In this document: in pieces, positions 12,721-25,229 of the stretch
Numbering within the stretch: the first letter of the stretch is position 1
Layout: each line of letters opens with the position of its first letter
Assembly: GCA_028752905.1 (NCBI GenBank)
Contig: JAQNBH010000009.1
Span: 31,229,442 to 31,293,441, forward strand
Origin: Cladorhizidae sp. MBARI D1340-BT2
Lineage: Eukaryota; Porifera; Demospongiae; Poecilosclerida; Cladorhizidae
DNA: 64,000 nucleotides
Direction of reading: 5' to 3'
Program-made: the position numbers and the translations under genes
Notes under the pieces: model-generated
Seen by the model: only the letters and a program-made list of their open reading frames with translations
Told to the model about the DNA's origin: nothing
Databases searched by the model: none

Positions 12721-15700
12721 AAGAGAATGGCAGCTATGCACTATGACACACAATATACACATTCTGCAAGGTATAATCTTCATCTACAATCAAATACTTA
12801 CAAGTGGCTTGGAAACGCAGCTACTGTACCTCATTTCATATAACTTTACAGGTGCAATACAAGTAAGATAGAAGACTACATCTTGTCCTTCATAATAGTG
12901 AAGCAAGGGCCAACGACTGAGCCACTGACTCTGGGTTGAGCAGAACAGCAGGTTTGACTTCCCAAAGGCCAATGTAAATCCTATGATGGGGTGGTGAGGT
13001 GTCTCAGGAAGACTAGGGAGCGACTTGTTGCAATGGTAAATGCCATTTGCAGTTGAAAAAGAAGTGGACTCAACATACAAAGAAATGGAGCTGTGGACAG
13101 CCCGCGACGATTGATTGACTGGGACTGGTCGTCACAGGTTTGAATCTAATAGTGATCTGACTAACATTACCGGTGGCTATGATCCTGCCATAGAGTACAG
13201 CCTTCTACTGCAGAATGCACACTCTGACCTCCAACCTCAGAGAATATCGTCATGGTGACAATGTGTGTGTGACGTATGCACCTGTAACTTTCTCTTAAAA
13301 ATGATGATAGAAGCTGACATTCCTCTGCCTTCATCAGGGCCATATTCGACCGCCTGGTGATGCAGCTGAAGCAAGTTCATTGACATGTCAATCCAAGCTG
13401 ACACTAAGAGAAAGCCAGCCAAGTGCCTGCTAGATCGCGTCATCAGCAGAAAAAGAACATCAAACATCACAATCCAGTGAATGTATGTAGAGGCTGAATG
13501 TCCCTGCGATGTACCCTGCCCTCAGCAATGTCTGACCGGGTACCACTCTCTCTCCTGTCTGTTTGCTTATGTGTTAGTCAAAAACTGCTTGATGGATCTT
13601 CATCAGACTTGGTAAGCAGATTAAAGTAACAATGGTCAAGGTCATGCTCAAGAAGGGCTTGACAGATCTTCACCAAACTTGGTAGGCAGATCAGGGTCAA
13701 AGGTCACAATTAATACCAAACTTGGCAGATCAAAGGTCATGATCAAGAAGGCTTGCATCCTATGTCGCTGGTTTCTCTTCTTGTAACCATGGTATGTATG
13801 CACACAAACATATAATATATACTAACAGAAATACCTGCCCTCTACTGACCCCCCCCCCCCCCCCCCCTTCCCCCCAATCATAATCAATCGATTACACTTC
13901 AGTGCCGACCCTGTTATCTGTCCTAGTTTGGCCATTGTAGCTATTTTGAAGCTTTGTGGGAGTGGTCTAAGAGTCCAAAACAGGGGGTGCAAAACCTTAC
14001 TGGGGTCAAGAGTATTTCCAAATATGTGTGACATGTACGGGCATGCCCAGAGGCAGCCGAGTCTATAACGTACGCATGCACGCACACACACACACACAAA
14101 GCCACTCCCATTTATATATTGTGTTGACCCGGTCAAAGAGTTGTGAATTTCTAGGGCCTTGTCTCTGAAGGGAAAAAACATGAGACATCTTTGTGGAATT
14201 TTACAGCCATATTGATAGTTGAAGTCATCTCTCTTAATCCAGCCAAAGCTGTAAAAATAAATAATACTAATTAAAAAATGAAAATATGGGGTAGGGGGGG
14301 AGAATCGCTCTGTACTTCAGGCTTGCTAGGATGGTGGTGCCAAAGTCAGTGCCCACATTGCTGTTGGGTTGTTGCAACTACAAACTAGGAAACTGGTAAC
14401 TAATGCAAACACTGCATAGCGGGCTCAACCACCTTTGTATCCTCGAACAGTAAAGACCAAGCTACAAGAGCTTCCAAAACTTTCTTTAAGAAGTTATCTG
14501 CTTGCCCAATTGTGGTCATATTTGAAGAGGATGCAATTAGCAAGCATGAGTGCCTTCATGATGGCAGGAAGAAGAAAGGGTAAGATCAGTTACTGTTCCT
14601 CCTAACTTGCATAGGGTGATCTCATCCATACAAGATGGTTTAATAATAAACTTTACTCACTCGATGGTTTGGCTAGATGATCTAGCCAGTGAGCTGCAGT
14701 TTGTAAAGCAATGCACAGCAACACTGCTATAAGCAACATCAAGCTTTGGCCATTTCATATTCTGTTACATATGCTTTGGCTTGTGCAATGCTTTGGCTTG
14801 TGCAAGCCAAGATTTTTTTTAAATGAGCAAGGTTGTTTTACCTCCTAGATTTTGTGTTTGTGATGGTTGACCTTCAAATAGGCAACCCAATCCTGAACAA
14901 ACATTCTACAAGCACTTCAAGTAGCTGTCCAGCAAATGTTCAAGCAATAAAGATCTGTGCAGTTTGAAATGTCTTAAAAAAGTCTATCACCTACAAACGT
15001 ATTGTGCTGCAAAAGTCGGTTGTCCAGCAGATATGCTTATACACAAAATTGCAAGACACAATCACAACCTGACAACCACCATGCAAGTGCACCCAGGTCT
15101 TGTGTGGGTGTGCGCTTATTGAGGACACATTCACCTGTCAAATGCACACCATAGACAATTGAGGCTTGAAGAGGACGGCTGAAGATTGTGTACACATTAT
15201 TTATCTAAATCACTTCCTATGGTAAAAGGTCATTAAGCCTTGTGGCTATTGACGTGATGTTCCAGTCATTAACCAATCAAAACTCTTTTCACTCGCTGAT
15301 AGCAGTGAAAAAGGAAATTGTGCTCTAAGCATGCGAAAAACACGTAATTAATGTTGGGAGGGCAAAGTACAGAAGCCAGTATTGTATATGTGATAACATG
15401 TTTTGTAGTGAAATTTGGTATAAATTACCCCTCGTAGAGGGCAATAAAGGCACCAGAAACGAAGCTAACACAAAGTACCATGTAGATTCATGACACTTGC
15501 ATATTATGCTGGCTACAATACCACTGCAGCTCAGTGAATGAAGCAGCAAGAATTTCACGTAAGCAGCTATTCATGAAGAATGCAACCTCAATGTCACTGT
15601 AGGAGGTGAACCACAGTTTTGAGTAGAGGTGATAAGTGAGCAACCTAACTCCTACACAATTGTCATCTAAACAGAATAGTCACTCACTCTCATACCTTCT

Positions 15701-16220
15701 ACGTTATCCTTGACCAGTATGCTATATCCAGAAGATCCAAATCCTACAGAGCTGACGTCGTGGAAACCAGAAGTAGATATGGGGGCAGGACTATAGAAAT
15801 CTTCAGCAAAAAAAGACCAGACAACCCTACTTCCTTAGGCAATATATTAGGTAATATACGACCCAGCGTCCGAAAGATATGATAGCGGAAGGTAGTCATA
15901 AAAATCTGCATAACTTGTTTCTTGATTACACATATTAAAAACCAAAATAAAACACCCCAAGGCGGGGGGGGGGGGGGGGGGGCTGTGCCATACCAGTCCA
16001 CTTCCTGTCGTCAGACCACTGGGTAGGGCAAGGTTACAGCCAGTAAAAAAATAGGAACGGGTGTTTTAGAAAGTTGAAGAAAACAAGTGGAAAGCTGAAC
16101 TATGCTTATAAAGAACCAATACAATACACAGTGAGTTTACTCTGGAGGCCAGGGTGGTTTGAATGCTGATTTCTTAAAACAGTTACTGTATCTGAAATCT
16201 GAAGATGCTTACATTGAGAT
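12721..16220. other. Intergenic interval, no gene seen
   Basis: Open frames at 12790-13080, 13237-13470, 13822-14181 and 15325-15558 (minus) show neither family motifs nor convincing splice context. Visible structures are degenerate direct repeats of the type CTTGAYRGATCTTCAYCARACTTGGTA (about 13580-13740), a C homopolymer near 13850-13867, a CA run near 14080-14098 and a G homopolymer near 15963-15982. Confidence 0.55.
13580..13760. repeat. Degenerate tandem repeat with CAAACTTGGTAGGCAG core
   Basis: Three to four diverged copies of a unit with gatcttcaycaracttgg and aggtcaaggtca. Copy boundaries are blurred. Confidence 0.6.
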
Positions 16221-16224
16221 TGTG

Positions 16225-16600
16225 GTAAATTTTCATTTCATGGGGAATCCTTCCAAAAATAGAATCCTTCCAAAAATAACAAGCAGGCCTGTTATACGGG
16301 CTGACTAGTTTTGGCATGGATGCTCAGTTTGGCTTTATAATACTGGAGACCTGATGACTGCTTCCTGCACTGGTAGAAGAGGAGAATTGTGTGTGTGTGT
16401 GTGTGAGAGAAATATAGACAGCAATTATTACACCCTTGATGTTTCAAAGATAATGCTGATGCAATGGGGTAACTCTAAGGACATGTTTTTGCCATTTGCT
16501 GTATTTTTTAATACCAATCCAACATACTTTTCAAGATTGGTTTCGCGAAATATCAACTCCACCGAAACAATAGAGAATATAGCTGCCAATTTGATTTTTG
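16225..16600. repeat. Diverged direct duplication, copy 1
   Basis: Sequence from tttcatttcatggggaatcc through catacttttcaagattggtt matches 17150-17560 in the same order (aatccttccaa, caggcct, cagtttggctttat, tactgga, atgctgat, aatgcaatg, catacttttc). The copies have diverged with indels. A TG run in each copy lies at the same relative place. Confidence 0.7.
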
Positions 16601-17149
16601 AACAGGAATAGGAATATTTTTTAATTAGCTAGCTATGGCATGGGGTAGGGCTGTCTCAGAGGCTTAGTTTTGGCTGTTGATTTGAGTTGATCCTGGTTCT
16701 AGTTAGCTATTTCTTACCATTATCGTTAGAGTTTGGTGGCATCCATGATCGAGAAGTGGTAAGGTGCATTTGTTTATAGGTAGGCTATAATTATGTGGTA
16801 AGGTATGTTTATGTATGTAAGTTTACAGTGATAATATCTTGGTAGGCTACATGATAAAGTGTTTTTGTTTATTAGTACACTTGGCGAAGAGAGCCCTCAC
16901 AGGCGAGTTGGACAGAAAACTTGTATGTATGCTTCTGTCCATGTATGTATCCCATAAAAAAATACTGAATTTAAATTTGGAATGGTCGTTGTAGTGAAAA
17001 CGACATCAGATTTCTGCGCGATCAAGCAAGAATGGCACTTCTTATGGAATACGTTTATAAACAAGTTAACATGATTCAATAGCCACAGGTATATATGAGT
17101 ATGCATTTGTAATGACAACAGAAAATAGTTATTAGAATTAAAATGAATA

Positions 17150-17560
17150 CATTTTCATTTCAAGGGAATCCTTCCAAGCAGGCCTCTGTGCTGACCCAAT
17201 AGTTGGTCGGTTTGGCTTTATCATACTGGAAATGATAATGATGCATCCAAGAGAAGTGTGTGTGTGTTTAGTTTTCAATGAATGTTCAGTTTGGCTTTAT
17301 CATACTGGAAATGATGATTGCATCCTGCACTGGCAGAAGAGAAGTGTGTGAGAATGAAAAATATAATGCCTTGATTACCAAACTCCTAATGTTAGGGCAC
17401 ATGCATGGGGTTTGGACACATGAGAACTCGTGTTGTAGCTGAAGAATATCTTGCCATGAATGCTGATAATGCAATGAGAAAGGACACATTTTTGTCACTA
17501 GCTACAATTTTCAAACCCACCATACTTTTCCAAATTCACTTTAGCTATCCATTCCTCCAG
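17150..17560. repeat. Diverged direct duplication, copy 2
   Basis: Second copy of 16225-16600. It carries an extra internal repeat of tgttcagtttggctttatcatactggaaatgat (17205-17240 and 17284-17315). Confidence 0.7.
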
Positions 17561-18744
17561 AGACAATATTAGTTTGGAATTAGAACTAGCATCAACTCAA
17601 ATCAGCTGACAAAACTTGTAGCCAAATCTGCGAGAAAGTTTATAGATTTTCCTTTACTAACGTCCCTTAGCATATATCAAGATAAGCTATATAGCCACAC
17701 ATTAAAAAAACATTCCCGTTAAAAATCAGTTGCCTATTTCTTTCCTTGATTGCTAGCCCTTGGAGTCAACCATGATGGAGAAGCTTCCTTAGGTAAGGAA
17801 AAGCTTCTACACTACATTTATCTACAAGACGTTTGCTAAATTGGAAATGATCATCACGGTAAACTGATATGCTTCATCCTATATATCTTGCTACAGTTTG
17901 GAACCTATAAGTCTTAGCAACTAATCCATTAATCCAAGCAATACAATCTCAAATCAGTAAATAGCTTAGGTCTGCACCTGTTTGGGGCAGGACAAATTGA
18001 TCTAACAATGTGTTGGAGCAATGTCAATGTGTTGGATCTCGAGTTAATTTTTTTGACCTCCATTACACCTTCACTCACCACTCAATGCCTGGCATAATTA
18101 CTAAGTACAGATATAGGCAGGTGCCACCAACTGGTTCACTTCCTGTAGAGGAATTTCCGTGAAACTATCTCAATGGCTTTCAACTAATCTCATTACATAA
18201 ACACTGAAAAGACTTCTATCTCCAGGCCGTGATTATTTGGACTGCTCCAGTGTATATATATACAAACCAAAAAATTCTGCGTAATTATATCACACAAAGT
18301 AAACATTTGCAAGAGCATCAATTACACCATGTAAATTCAGTGCAGAGGTTATGAAAAAAAAGTGAAAAACAACTAATGTCACAATATTGTTGTCATAAAG
18401 GATCACAGCTGGTTATTATAGAATACCCCAAATTGCTATATTGAAAGGTCAGGCTAACTGACAGCACCAGCTAATGAATGACAACAATTGCTTGTTGGTT
18501 ATGATTCTGTCGTAACCCAACTTCCAATCCCAATGCTGCCATGCTCTAATTTCCCCCCCAAAGGACGGGTGCAAGAGATTCGTGAACCCACAAGCAATTA
18601 TTACACACCCTCTTAGCAGTTGCAAAACACATCACGTCAATTAGACAAACCTTCCCAAGCGTAGAGATCATTAAAGGTCAGTCTACACGTGACTAAAGGC
18701 TATATATACATATATTATATATATATAGTACAATCCTTTAAACA
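17561..18744. other. Non-coding interval
   Basis: No gene or family motif recognised. A TATATA-rich palindrome lies at 18700-18730 just beyond the stop codon of the minus-strand gene that follows. Confidence 0.5.
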
Positions 18745-19487
18745 TCAGGAGGAGCTGGGAGAGTCTGCATAGGATTGCACTGGACTATCAAAGGAGCCAG
18801 GCGATGAGACTAAAGGACTGATAGGAGAAGGAATGTTTTTAAACTTGTCCACCAACTTCATGTTGAAGAAGCCTACATTGGAGTCATACTTCTTCTTAGG
18901 CCAGCCAGTGAGAGGTGTGCCACCAGGAGATCTGTAGATAAACACAGAGAATAGTAGCCATTATGCTTGCAATTCATGGTTGGCTATACCATGGAAGGGT
19001 ATATTATTTCTCGTGTGTGTATATAGGCATGTAAAGCAATGTGTATGTAGGCATTGTGACAGACTATAGGTAATTTACAATGTGTCGCACAGTGCATAGC
19101 AGAAAGTAGGTGTGCGCAATACAATTTTATGCTAGTTATTAATTAAGCACTTTATTGCTAAATACCATACAAAAGTTGGTGTTTCTCCGATTGCTAAGGA
19201 GCATGCACACTTGTAGACATGCTTTCCAAGTATGGCTGTGCTCTGCAAGCACCTGCCATCCGTCAATATAGCCATCTACGTTGACTTGATCATTCTTACT
19301 AAATGGTAATGTAAGCACACCACTAAAAAATAAAAAATAAATTTTAAAAAACCAAGCATTTTAAGGATAAAAACAAAGTGCAGTTTACTTTTCCACTCGG
19401 CTACATAGTGGCCTTTTCCCTTGATCCTTCAGTTCTTGCAGGACATCTTGCAACGAATTAGAACAGGCTGATTGACTGGATCTACAG
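18745..19487 (-). CDS. 3' exons of a PRR11-like gene (partial)
   Basis: Three minus-strand exons fit one frame. Exon 19487-19389 follows a TTTTATCCCAG acceptor and ends AA|GTAAAC. Exon 19322-19209 (end uncertain) follows a strong pyrimidine-rich acceptor ending TTTTTTAG; its donor would be the weak GT|GTGCAT. The terminal exon 18931-18745 follows TTATCTACAG and ends in TGA. The 66-bp first intron suits the short introns elsewhere in the window. The terminal exon encodes SPGGTPLTGWPKKKYDSNVG, then MKLVDKFKNIPSP, a Ser/Pro-rich stretch and SPSSS. From memory, SPGGTPLT followed by a basic helix and a Ser/Pro tail resembles the C terminus of PRR11, a proline-rich protein linked to cell-cycle progression; that is an inference without alignment. 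Upstream exons were not located, and the join between the last two exons is the weakest point. Confidence 0.5.
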
Positions 19488-19829
19488 CTGGGATAAAAAG
19501 GCACATTGAAAATGAAAAATGTTAATGGAACTCAAACGTCAGCATACTTTGGAATTAAAAACCAAATTGAAGTCATGGAGGATGGAAAGCTTAGTCAAAT
19601 ATCACAGGAAAAATTAAATTGTTTTTTTGGGTATGATTTCGGCATACTTCATGGATGAATAGTGCTTAATACTCAACAAACACTCGGTTGACATAGTAGA
19701 ATATATTGACTTTCTCATAAATCCAAACGAGACAAAACAATATTGTCAATTCTCAAAGCAGGCATGGCTTATTTATGTGCACAATGTTTGCACATAGTCT
19801 GTTTCCTTTCATGGAAAATAAATTTTAAA

Positions 19830-20040
19830 GGATATTCATTTTCCAACTGCCGCTTGACCACGTACTCAAGTTTTAGCACCTAATGGGAAAAAGTCCTTGT
19901 ATGCAGTAGGGCTTCCTCTAGGGGTATAGTTATGTCCATGAAAAATGTTTTTGTATCAAAAGAGAGCACATCTTTTGAGCTATATATCAAGTCCATACCA
20001 TGAAGTGTACAGAATTTATGGTAGCGGTCCCCGTGAAAAT
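19830..20040 (+). repeat. Dispersed repeat R1, single arm
   Basis: Contains gcagtagggcttcctctag, atgaaaaatgtttttgtatcaa, gagctatatatcaagtccat and accatgaagtgtac, matching in order the right arm of the foldback at 61.69-62.01 kb with diverged bases. Related copies lie at 26.52-26.62 and 27.43-27.60 kb. Confidence 0.75.
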
Positions 20041-21038
20041 AGGCTCGTAGCCTTCACTGTCCTGTGGTTACTCTTGCTAGCACCATAAATGGCAAGTGTT
20101 GATATATACCCACTTCTGGTGTTTAAAGTGATTTCTAAGTTGTGTATATTTTAATGAATTGCAAGTAATTAGGTCTTGGTTATTGCAAAGCACACAGATG
20201 AGGCTAGCCAAATTTATTGAGAATGGTTATGGCATTATTATTTTTTTGAGAAAACCCACAAAAATGGTCGGGTGTCCCTTAATAAAAAGTTCCAGTATTT
20301 TTTCCATAACCTTGAGAAAAGCCATATAACTAGAATCAATGAGGCGCGAGGGAAACAGGGAGTCAGAAACAAGAGGTGGGGAGAAAAGGACAAACGTGTG
20401 GTCAGCTTCACAGTGGTTGGCAGAAAGGTTAATTACCAATAAACCATGTGTTCATTAGCGAGGCTGCTTCTAGCCACAATCAATTAGAAAAACCCAATTA
20501 CAGAGGAAACAGTGTCATTGTTGAAAAGAGTAGCCTTAATGGATAGCTACGTCTGTCTGTATATGTATGTGTGCTTTTAGAGTCTGCTGGGAGTCACACA
20601 AGCTTGAAAGCACTCCTGCAACAAGAGAGTGTGGTGTCATCTGTGCTAGTATAATATACACTAGTAGTAAGGAATGCAAGGCATTGAGTGGCTACCAAGG
20701 TGTGATGGAGAGAGTGAGGAAGGAAAAAATTATTATTTTAGTTTTGAAATCCTAGTCTAGTACCGTTAGATTGCATTGCTCTAGACATTGTCCTAGCACG
20801 ATAAAGGCATGTACAACCATTATCGATGTCTTCATGATGCTGTAATCCTTGGATTGTGATATGGATAAGCAGCCAGGAAATTGTTTTATCTGTCTTCCTT
20901 GCACACTCCGAATAGGTGTAAGGTTGAACAATTTGCTGCCCTGCAACATTATGGGATGGCAAATTTTTATGGTTTGAAACAGAACTGCAATGTGGTAATA
21001 GTTTTGTTACGAGTACTTGGAATCAGCTTCCCCTGAAA
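20041..21038. other. Interval without assigned gene
   Basis: Minus-strand frames at 20227-20439 and 20752-20949 are open and contain splice-like GT/AG sites. They could be 5' exons of the PRR11-like gene, but I could not join them in phase and do not call them. Confidence 0.35.
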
Positions 21039-21111
21039 ATGGCAAGCACTCTATACATCAAGAGTGAGGTCATCAGGAAGTCCTTCCGCAGGAATTCTCA
21101 GAATACTAACA
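21039..21111 (+). CDS. Candidate isolated first coding exon
   Basis: ATG at 21039 opens a 24-codon frame, MASTLYIKSEVIRKSFRRNS then QNTN, followed at 21112 by a perfect GTAAGT donor. A/G-rich codon use and the strong donor make it look like a real 5' exon. No downstream exon in the right phase (phase 1) was found before the Harbinger elements at 22.2 kb, so the gene is unproven. The basic peptide has no family I recognise. Confidence 0.35.
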
Positions 21112-21349
21112 GTAAGTCATGCAGAAGCTGACAAGAACTTGTCAGTTTTCTTTATCCATGCTGGCAAATTAACAGCTAGCTATAATTATTGCTGATAATA
21201 TCATAATCTGGAGCTGTGTGTCACGAAGCTTTTGTTTTAGTATGTACCCACTCAGATATTCACCAGATTAACTGAGACGATCATTATATAAGGTGCACAC
21301 CTCCACCGCTAGGCACGCTGATGGCTATGTAAAAATAAAATTCCATCAT

Positions 21350-21600
21350 CCCTTCTTGTAGCTATTAACCATAAACCCCAATAAAATTCCATCATCCCTT
21401 CTTGTAGCTATTAACCATACACCCCCCCATTCTCACTTATCTGTGCAGCCATTTTTCTTTCCCCGAGCTTCGAATCTGCTGCCATTTTCTTGATCGTTCT
21501 CCTCACCCCTGAGCCAAGAGCCCGCTTTATTTCAGGAAAATGGCCAGTTTTTATTTTTACGGGTGAATTATTTTTACGGGTGAATGTCGGTGACACAGAA
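21350..21600. repeat. Dispersed repeat R3 with 47-bp tandem start
   Basis: The segment aataaaattccatcatcccttcttgtagctattaacca is tandemly doubled (21338-21420). The downstream part (cattctcacttatctgtgcagcc, cttcgaatctgctgccatttt, ttatttttacgggtgaa) matches 30.33-30.41 and 31.03-31.05 kb, so both are copies of one dispersed repeat. Confidence 0.7.
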
Positions 21601-22334
21601 GCTTAGATACACAGAACCCTATGTATAATCTGTCCTTGATTCTTATAGGATGACGTCATGGTTCTGTCAGCAAGCTAACCGTCCCACGCAGCCGACGCTC
21701 ATGAATCTGTTAGCTGTTAGTTAGCCAAGGTGATGATCATGGATTCGTGACACTCTACCTATCCCCTTACCACCCTTCCTAATTAAAGGTTTCCATTCCC
21801 TGTAGAAGTTCCTTACTAAACTGCTCCAGGAAATCATGCTATGAAGTTGAAGAATTAAAGATTACGTCTGGAATAGTTGTCGCTAGACTAAGAATATCAG
21901 CCTTGGCCTCTGGTTAAATCTCAACAAATGGCTAGCCATTTTCTAAAAATGCACACGAGTAAAGCTTGTAGTAACTCAAATGCTCATCGTCTCACACATA
22001 TGCTTCTAACTTCAACAGTCGTAACCCAGAAAAAGAAATTGAGCTAACAAAGTCAAACTTGAACCGAAGCACTTCCATCGATGTTTTAGCTAGAACTTGT
22101 GATTTGCCACATACTAGACACTTAACCTAAGCTTATCAACACCACACACTCGATGAGCATCACATCCTATTTACCCTAAAGGCTGGTTCACAACACGACA
22201 TTGGCCGAGCGGAGCGTTGCGTTGCATTGCATTGCATTGCGTTGCGTTTGTCGGTTCACAACATAATTAACGCAACGCTCCGCTCGGCCAGTGTCGACCT
22301 TTGACCCTATTCATTTCGAACCGCGCTCAACAAA

Positions 22335-23010
22335 AGCGACAGCACTGACAACAACAGCGAAGAAGAGTTTGATTTAATCTTGCTATTGACTAGTAGGAGA
22401 CGAAGAAAGCGGAAGAGAGTACGCCCTATATTCTCTCGCTGTACCCAGCATGGAGATTAGAACAATCTCCTACAAGAGATGAGGCTGTCTGACCCCGAGT
22501 CATTTCAGATATTTGACGATGTCTAGAGAGAGGTTTGACTCTCTTTTAGCTGAGGTATGCTTGGTATGCTTTGTATGTGCCATAGTGTAAATAATAAAAG
22601 TTACCTAATGATATATATATACCATACCTGACCCATCACAGTCATGACAGCAGAGCTGATATATTCCCAGGTGAAAGGTTGGCACTCGCTCTGAGATTTC
22701 TTGCTACAGGCAACTCACAAGTATAGTGCTAAAAAATATATAATTTGTTGGGTCTCTCTGTCATGTATCCTTATGATTTTGCAGACCTCACTGACCTTCA
22801 ACTTTCGTACGGGACGATAAACAGTTTGTACCATCGATGAGGAGCCATGTACTGGAATGGAGTCCATATCATGTGCTGGAAGCAGCAGAGTTCCACCCCC
22901 CCTTTGTACCTTGTTCATTATATAAAGTACATTGAGGTATTCACAATCCGCTGCTTCCACGAGAGATGCTTCAGGGACTACTTCTCAAGCACAGCTGGAG
23001 AAGCCCCCTG
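22335..23010 (+). pseudogene. Harbinger transposase remnant (HARBI1-like)
   Basis: Plus-strand fragments in HARBI1 order. NNSEEEFDLILLLTSRRRRK lies at about 22350-22410, LLQEMRLSDPESFQIF at about 22470-22515, then after a frameshift MSRERFDSLLAEV (22518-22556), then IPGERLALALRFLATGNSQV (22663-22722) ending in a stop, and near the end RDYFSSTAGEAPWQ (about 22972-23013). The SDPESF..RERFD.LL and ERLALALRFLATG motifs are typical of the N-terminal half of the DDE_Tnp_4 family. The central catalytic region is mostly missing and the frame is broken several times. Confidence 0.82.
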
Positions 23011-23384
23011 GCAATACAACCATGTTTTAGCATACATAAACACACTCTGCTTGCTAATAATAAATTGTCTTGTCTAGTAAATATTTTCAACATATCAGTA
23101 CACAAAATTGGCTTAAAATAATTATTTTACATATTCATGATAATTTGTAGGTGGTGGGGAATAGGGTTCTTGGGGAATTCAATGTTCACAAATGATGACA
23201 GAAAACTGGCCAACATGAATAACCATGGACCTGCATCACCCTGACCTCTTGGGACTCTTCTTCTTCAGTTCCCTTACACACCGATCCCTGTGTCTTCCAC
23301 TTTTTGCAACAGTGTTCTGAGGTTGCTCCTTCTCCAACCTATCATATCAATATGTGGATAATTGTCACTCGATAGGTAGTTGTA

Positions 23385-23512
23385 GCTAGGCCTTCTTTCT
23401 ATAGCTAGTTATAGCTAGGCCATGCTAGGCCATTCTTTATATAGCTAGTTATAGCTAGGCCATTCTTTATATAGCTAGTTATAGCTAGGCCATTCTTTAT
23501 ATAGCTAGACCA
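23385..23512. repeat. Minisatellite inside the Harbinger element
   Basis: Four to five copies of gctaggccattctttatata joined to gctagttata. It is related to the tagttatagctagggcat core of the 2.5-4.2 kb array. Confidence 0.88.
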
Positions 23513-23837
23513 TTCTTACCTGACTTGCCACTGACTTCCAGTCACCTACAAACGGGAAGCTGCAACTTTTCTTCATCAATGGACACCGCTAAACTGCAGG
23601 TCAGCGGCACGTGATAGATTATAGCTTTCTGATTGGTCCGACGCTGCGTTTCAGACGCTGGATTAGAACTTTTTTCTAATCGAGAATACAGCTCCGTCGC
23701 GTTGCGCTCCGTTGCGTTTGAGGTTCACAACACCACGCAACGTCACGCTCGGACGCAACGCAACGCTCCGCTCGGCCAATGTCGTGTTGTGAACCAGCCT
23801 TAAGAGGTGGCTAGATAATGGGGGTTTGGAGATAAAG

Positions 23838-24477
23838 AAAGAGGAAGATGCTGGAGATCTATAGCCAGCAACTAGCTCTAGCTAACACTGGTTGTAATAG
23901 TATAGTTATAGGTAGGAGGTGACGGAAGAGGAAGATGCTGGAGGCCATAGCCAGCAACTAGCTCCAGCTAACACTGGTTATAGTAGTATAGTTATAGGTA
24001 GGAGGTGAAGGAAGAGGAAGATGCTGGAGATCTATAGCAGCAACTAGCTCTAGCTAACACTGGTTATAGTAGTATAGTTATAGGTAGGAGGTGACGGAAG
24101 AGGAAGGTGCTGGAGGCCATAGCCAGCAACTGGTTATAGTAGTATAGTTGTAGGTAGGAGGTGAAGGAAGAGGAAGATGCTGGAGATCCATAGCCAGCAA
24201 CTAGCTCCAGCTAACACTGGTTATAGTAGTATAGTTATAGGTAGGAGGTGACGGAAAAGGAAGATGCTGGAGATCCATAGCCAGCAACTAGCTCCAGCTA
24301 ACACTGGTTATAGTAGTATAGTTATAGGTAGGAGGTGACGGAAAAGGAAGATGCTGGAGATCCATAGCCAGCAACTACCTCCAGCTAACACTGGTTATAG
24401 TTATAGGTAGGAGGTGAAGTAAGAGGAGATCCATAGCCAACAACTAGCTCTAGCTAACACTGTTATAGTAGTATAGA
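23838..24477. repeat. Minisatellite, about 87-bp unit, Harbinger-derived
   Basis: About seven copies of a unit containing gaggaagatgctggagatc, agccagcaactagctc, ctaacactggttatagtag and gttataggtaggaggtga. Units vary by deletion of 20-40 bp. The unit matches the founding copy of the 2.5-4.2 kb minisatellite. Confidence 0.93.
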
Positions 24478-25199
24478 TTTATTATTATTTATATTATTAC
24501 TGGTGACTATACAAATATGATGGATTATTGTTCTGAAGGTCTACTGGCATTAAGCTAGCAGCCATGCTAAATGAGGAGTAGATATATAGCAGACAGTCAA
24601 AATCAACAAAGGGAATTCAGCGGGGAGAGAGAGGAGTGAAGAAATTTGGGGAAGATGGCACATCGGAACACTTGAAACAAGGACAGAGGAATTGAAAGAT
24701 ACAAGGGTTATTTAAAGACAAGAACCTCTTTAACTACTTAGAGGTTATATATATAATGAATCTATTGGAGGGAGAGCATTGCATAGATGAGGACGCCACC
24801 ATAAATAAAAATGACTCATCTTGGTTTTAGATATTTAGTATTTAAGTTTGAGGGATTTAGCAGCTCTAGTGGGACCATCGATTAATTTCTGATGTTGAAA
24901 CTATCAGTGACCGAATTAGATTTTATCTGTTTGATAAAGAATATTATTATATCACTAATCTCAAAGTTCATCATCAAATGTAGTAGTCCAAGAGTTGTCC
25001 AAGTGTGAAGTATAATCAGAACTTTGCTGCTCTTCTTTGGATCTGTTCAAATATCTGCGGACACCGCACTTGAGAGCAGTGCATAAGTTGGGATCGTGCA
25101 GGTGTATATGTGCAAGGTTGTCCCGGCCTTGACTGAGCCAGAGCTAGGGCATCATTACTGACACACAAACAGCTTGCAGGCATTATCTTTGGCTCGTAC
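24478..25199. other. Non-coding interval
   Basis: AT-rich sequence with no gene or clear repeat. It probably belongs to the interior of a second Harbinger copy whose right end is at 25411. Confidence 0.4.
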
Positions 25200-25229
25200 A
25201 TCCCTATACGTCACAAGCAAGAGAAGCTT

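Larger units (their letters stand above)
22180..23800 (+). mobile_element. PIF/Harbinger element, 1.6 kb, with TAA target duplication
   Basis: Ends are AGGCTGGTTCACAACACGAC at 22180 and its complement at 23781-23800. TAA flanks both sides (22177-22179 and 23801-23803), as expected for the TWA target of PIF/Harbinger. The inverted repeat continues through GGCCGAGCGGAGCGTTGCG. Each end also carries a second, inverted copy of its own terminus (22255-22300 and about 23690-23740), making subterminal hairpins. Inside are broken transposase exons (plus strand) and a small minisatellite at 23.39-23.51 kb. The near-perfect ends with intact target duplication suggest fairly recent movement despite the dead gene. 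Confidence 0.92.

Noticed and set aside
14350..14620. hAT-like fragment near 14.4 kb
   Set aside because: No motif could be confirmed in any frame.
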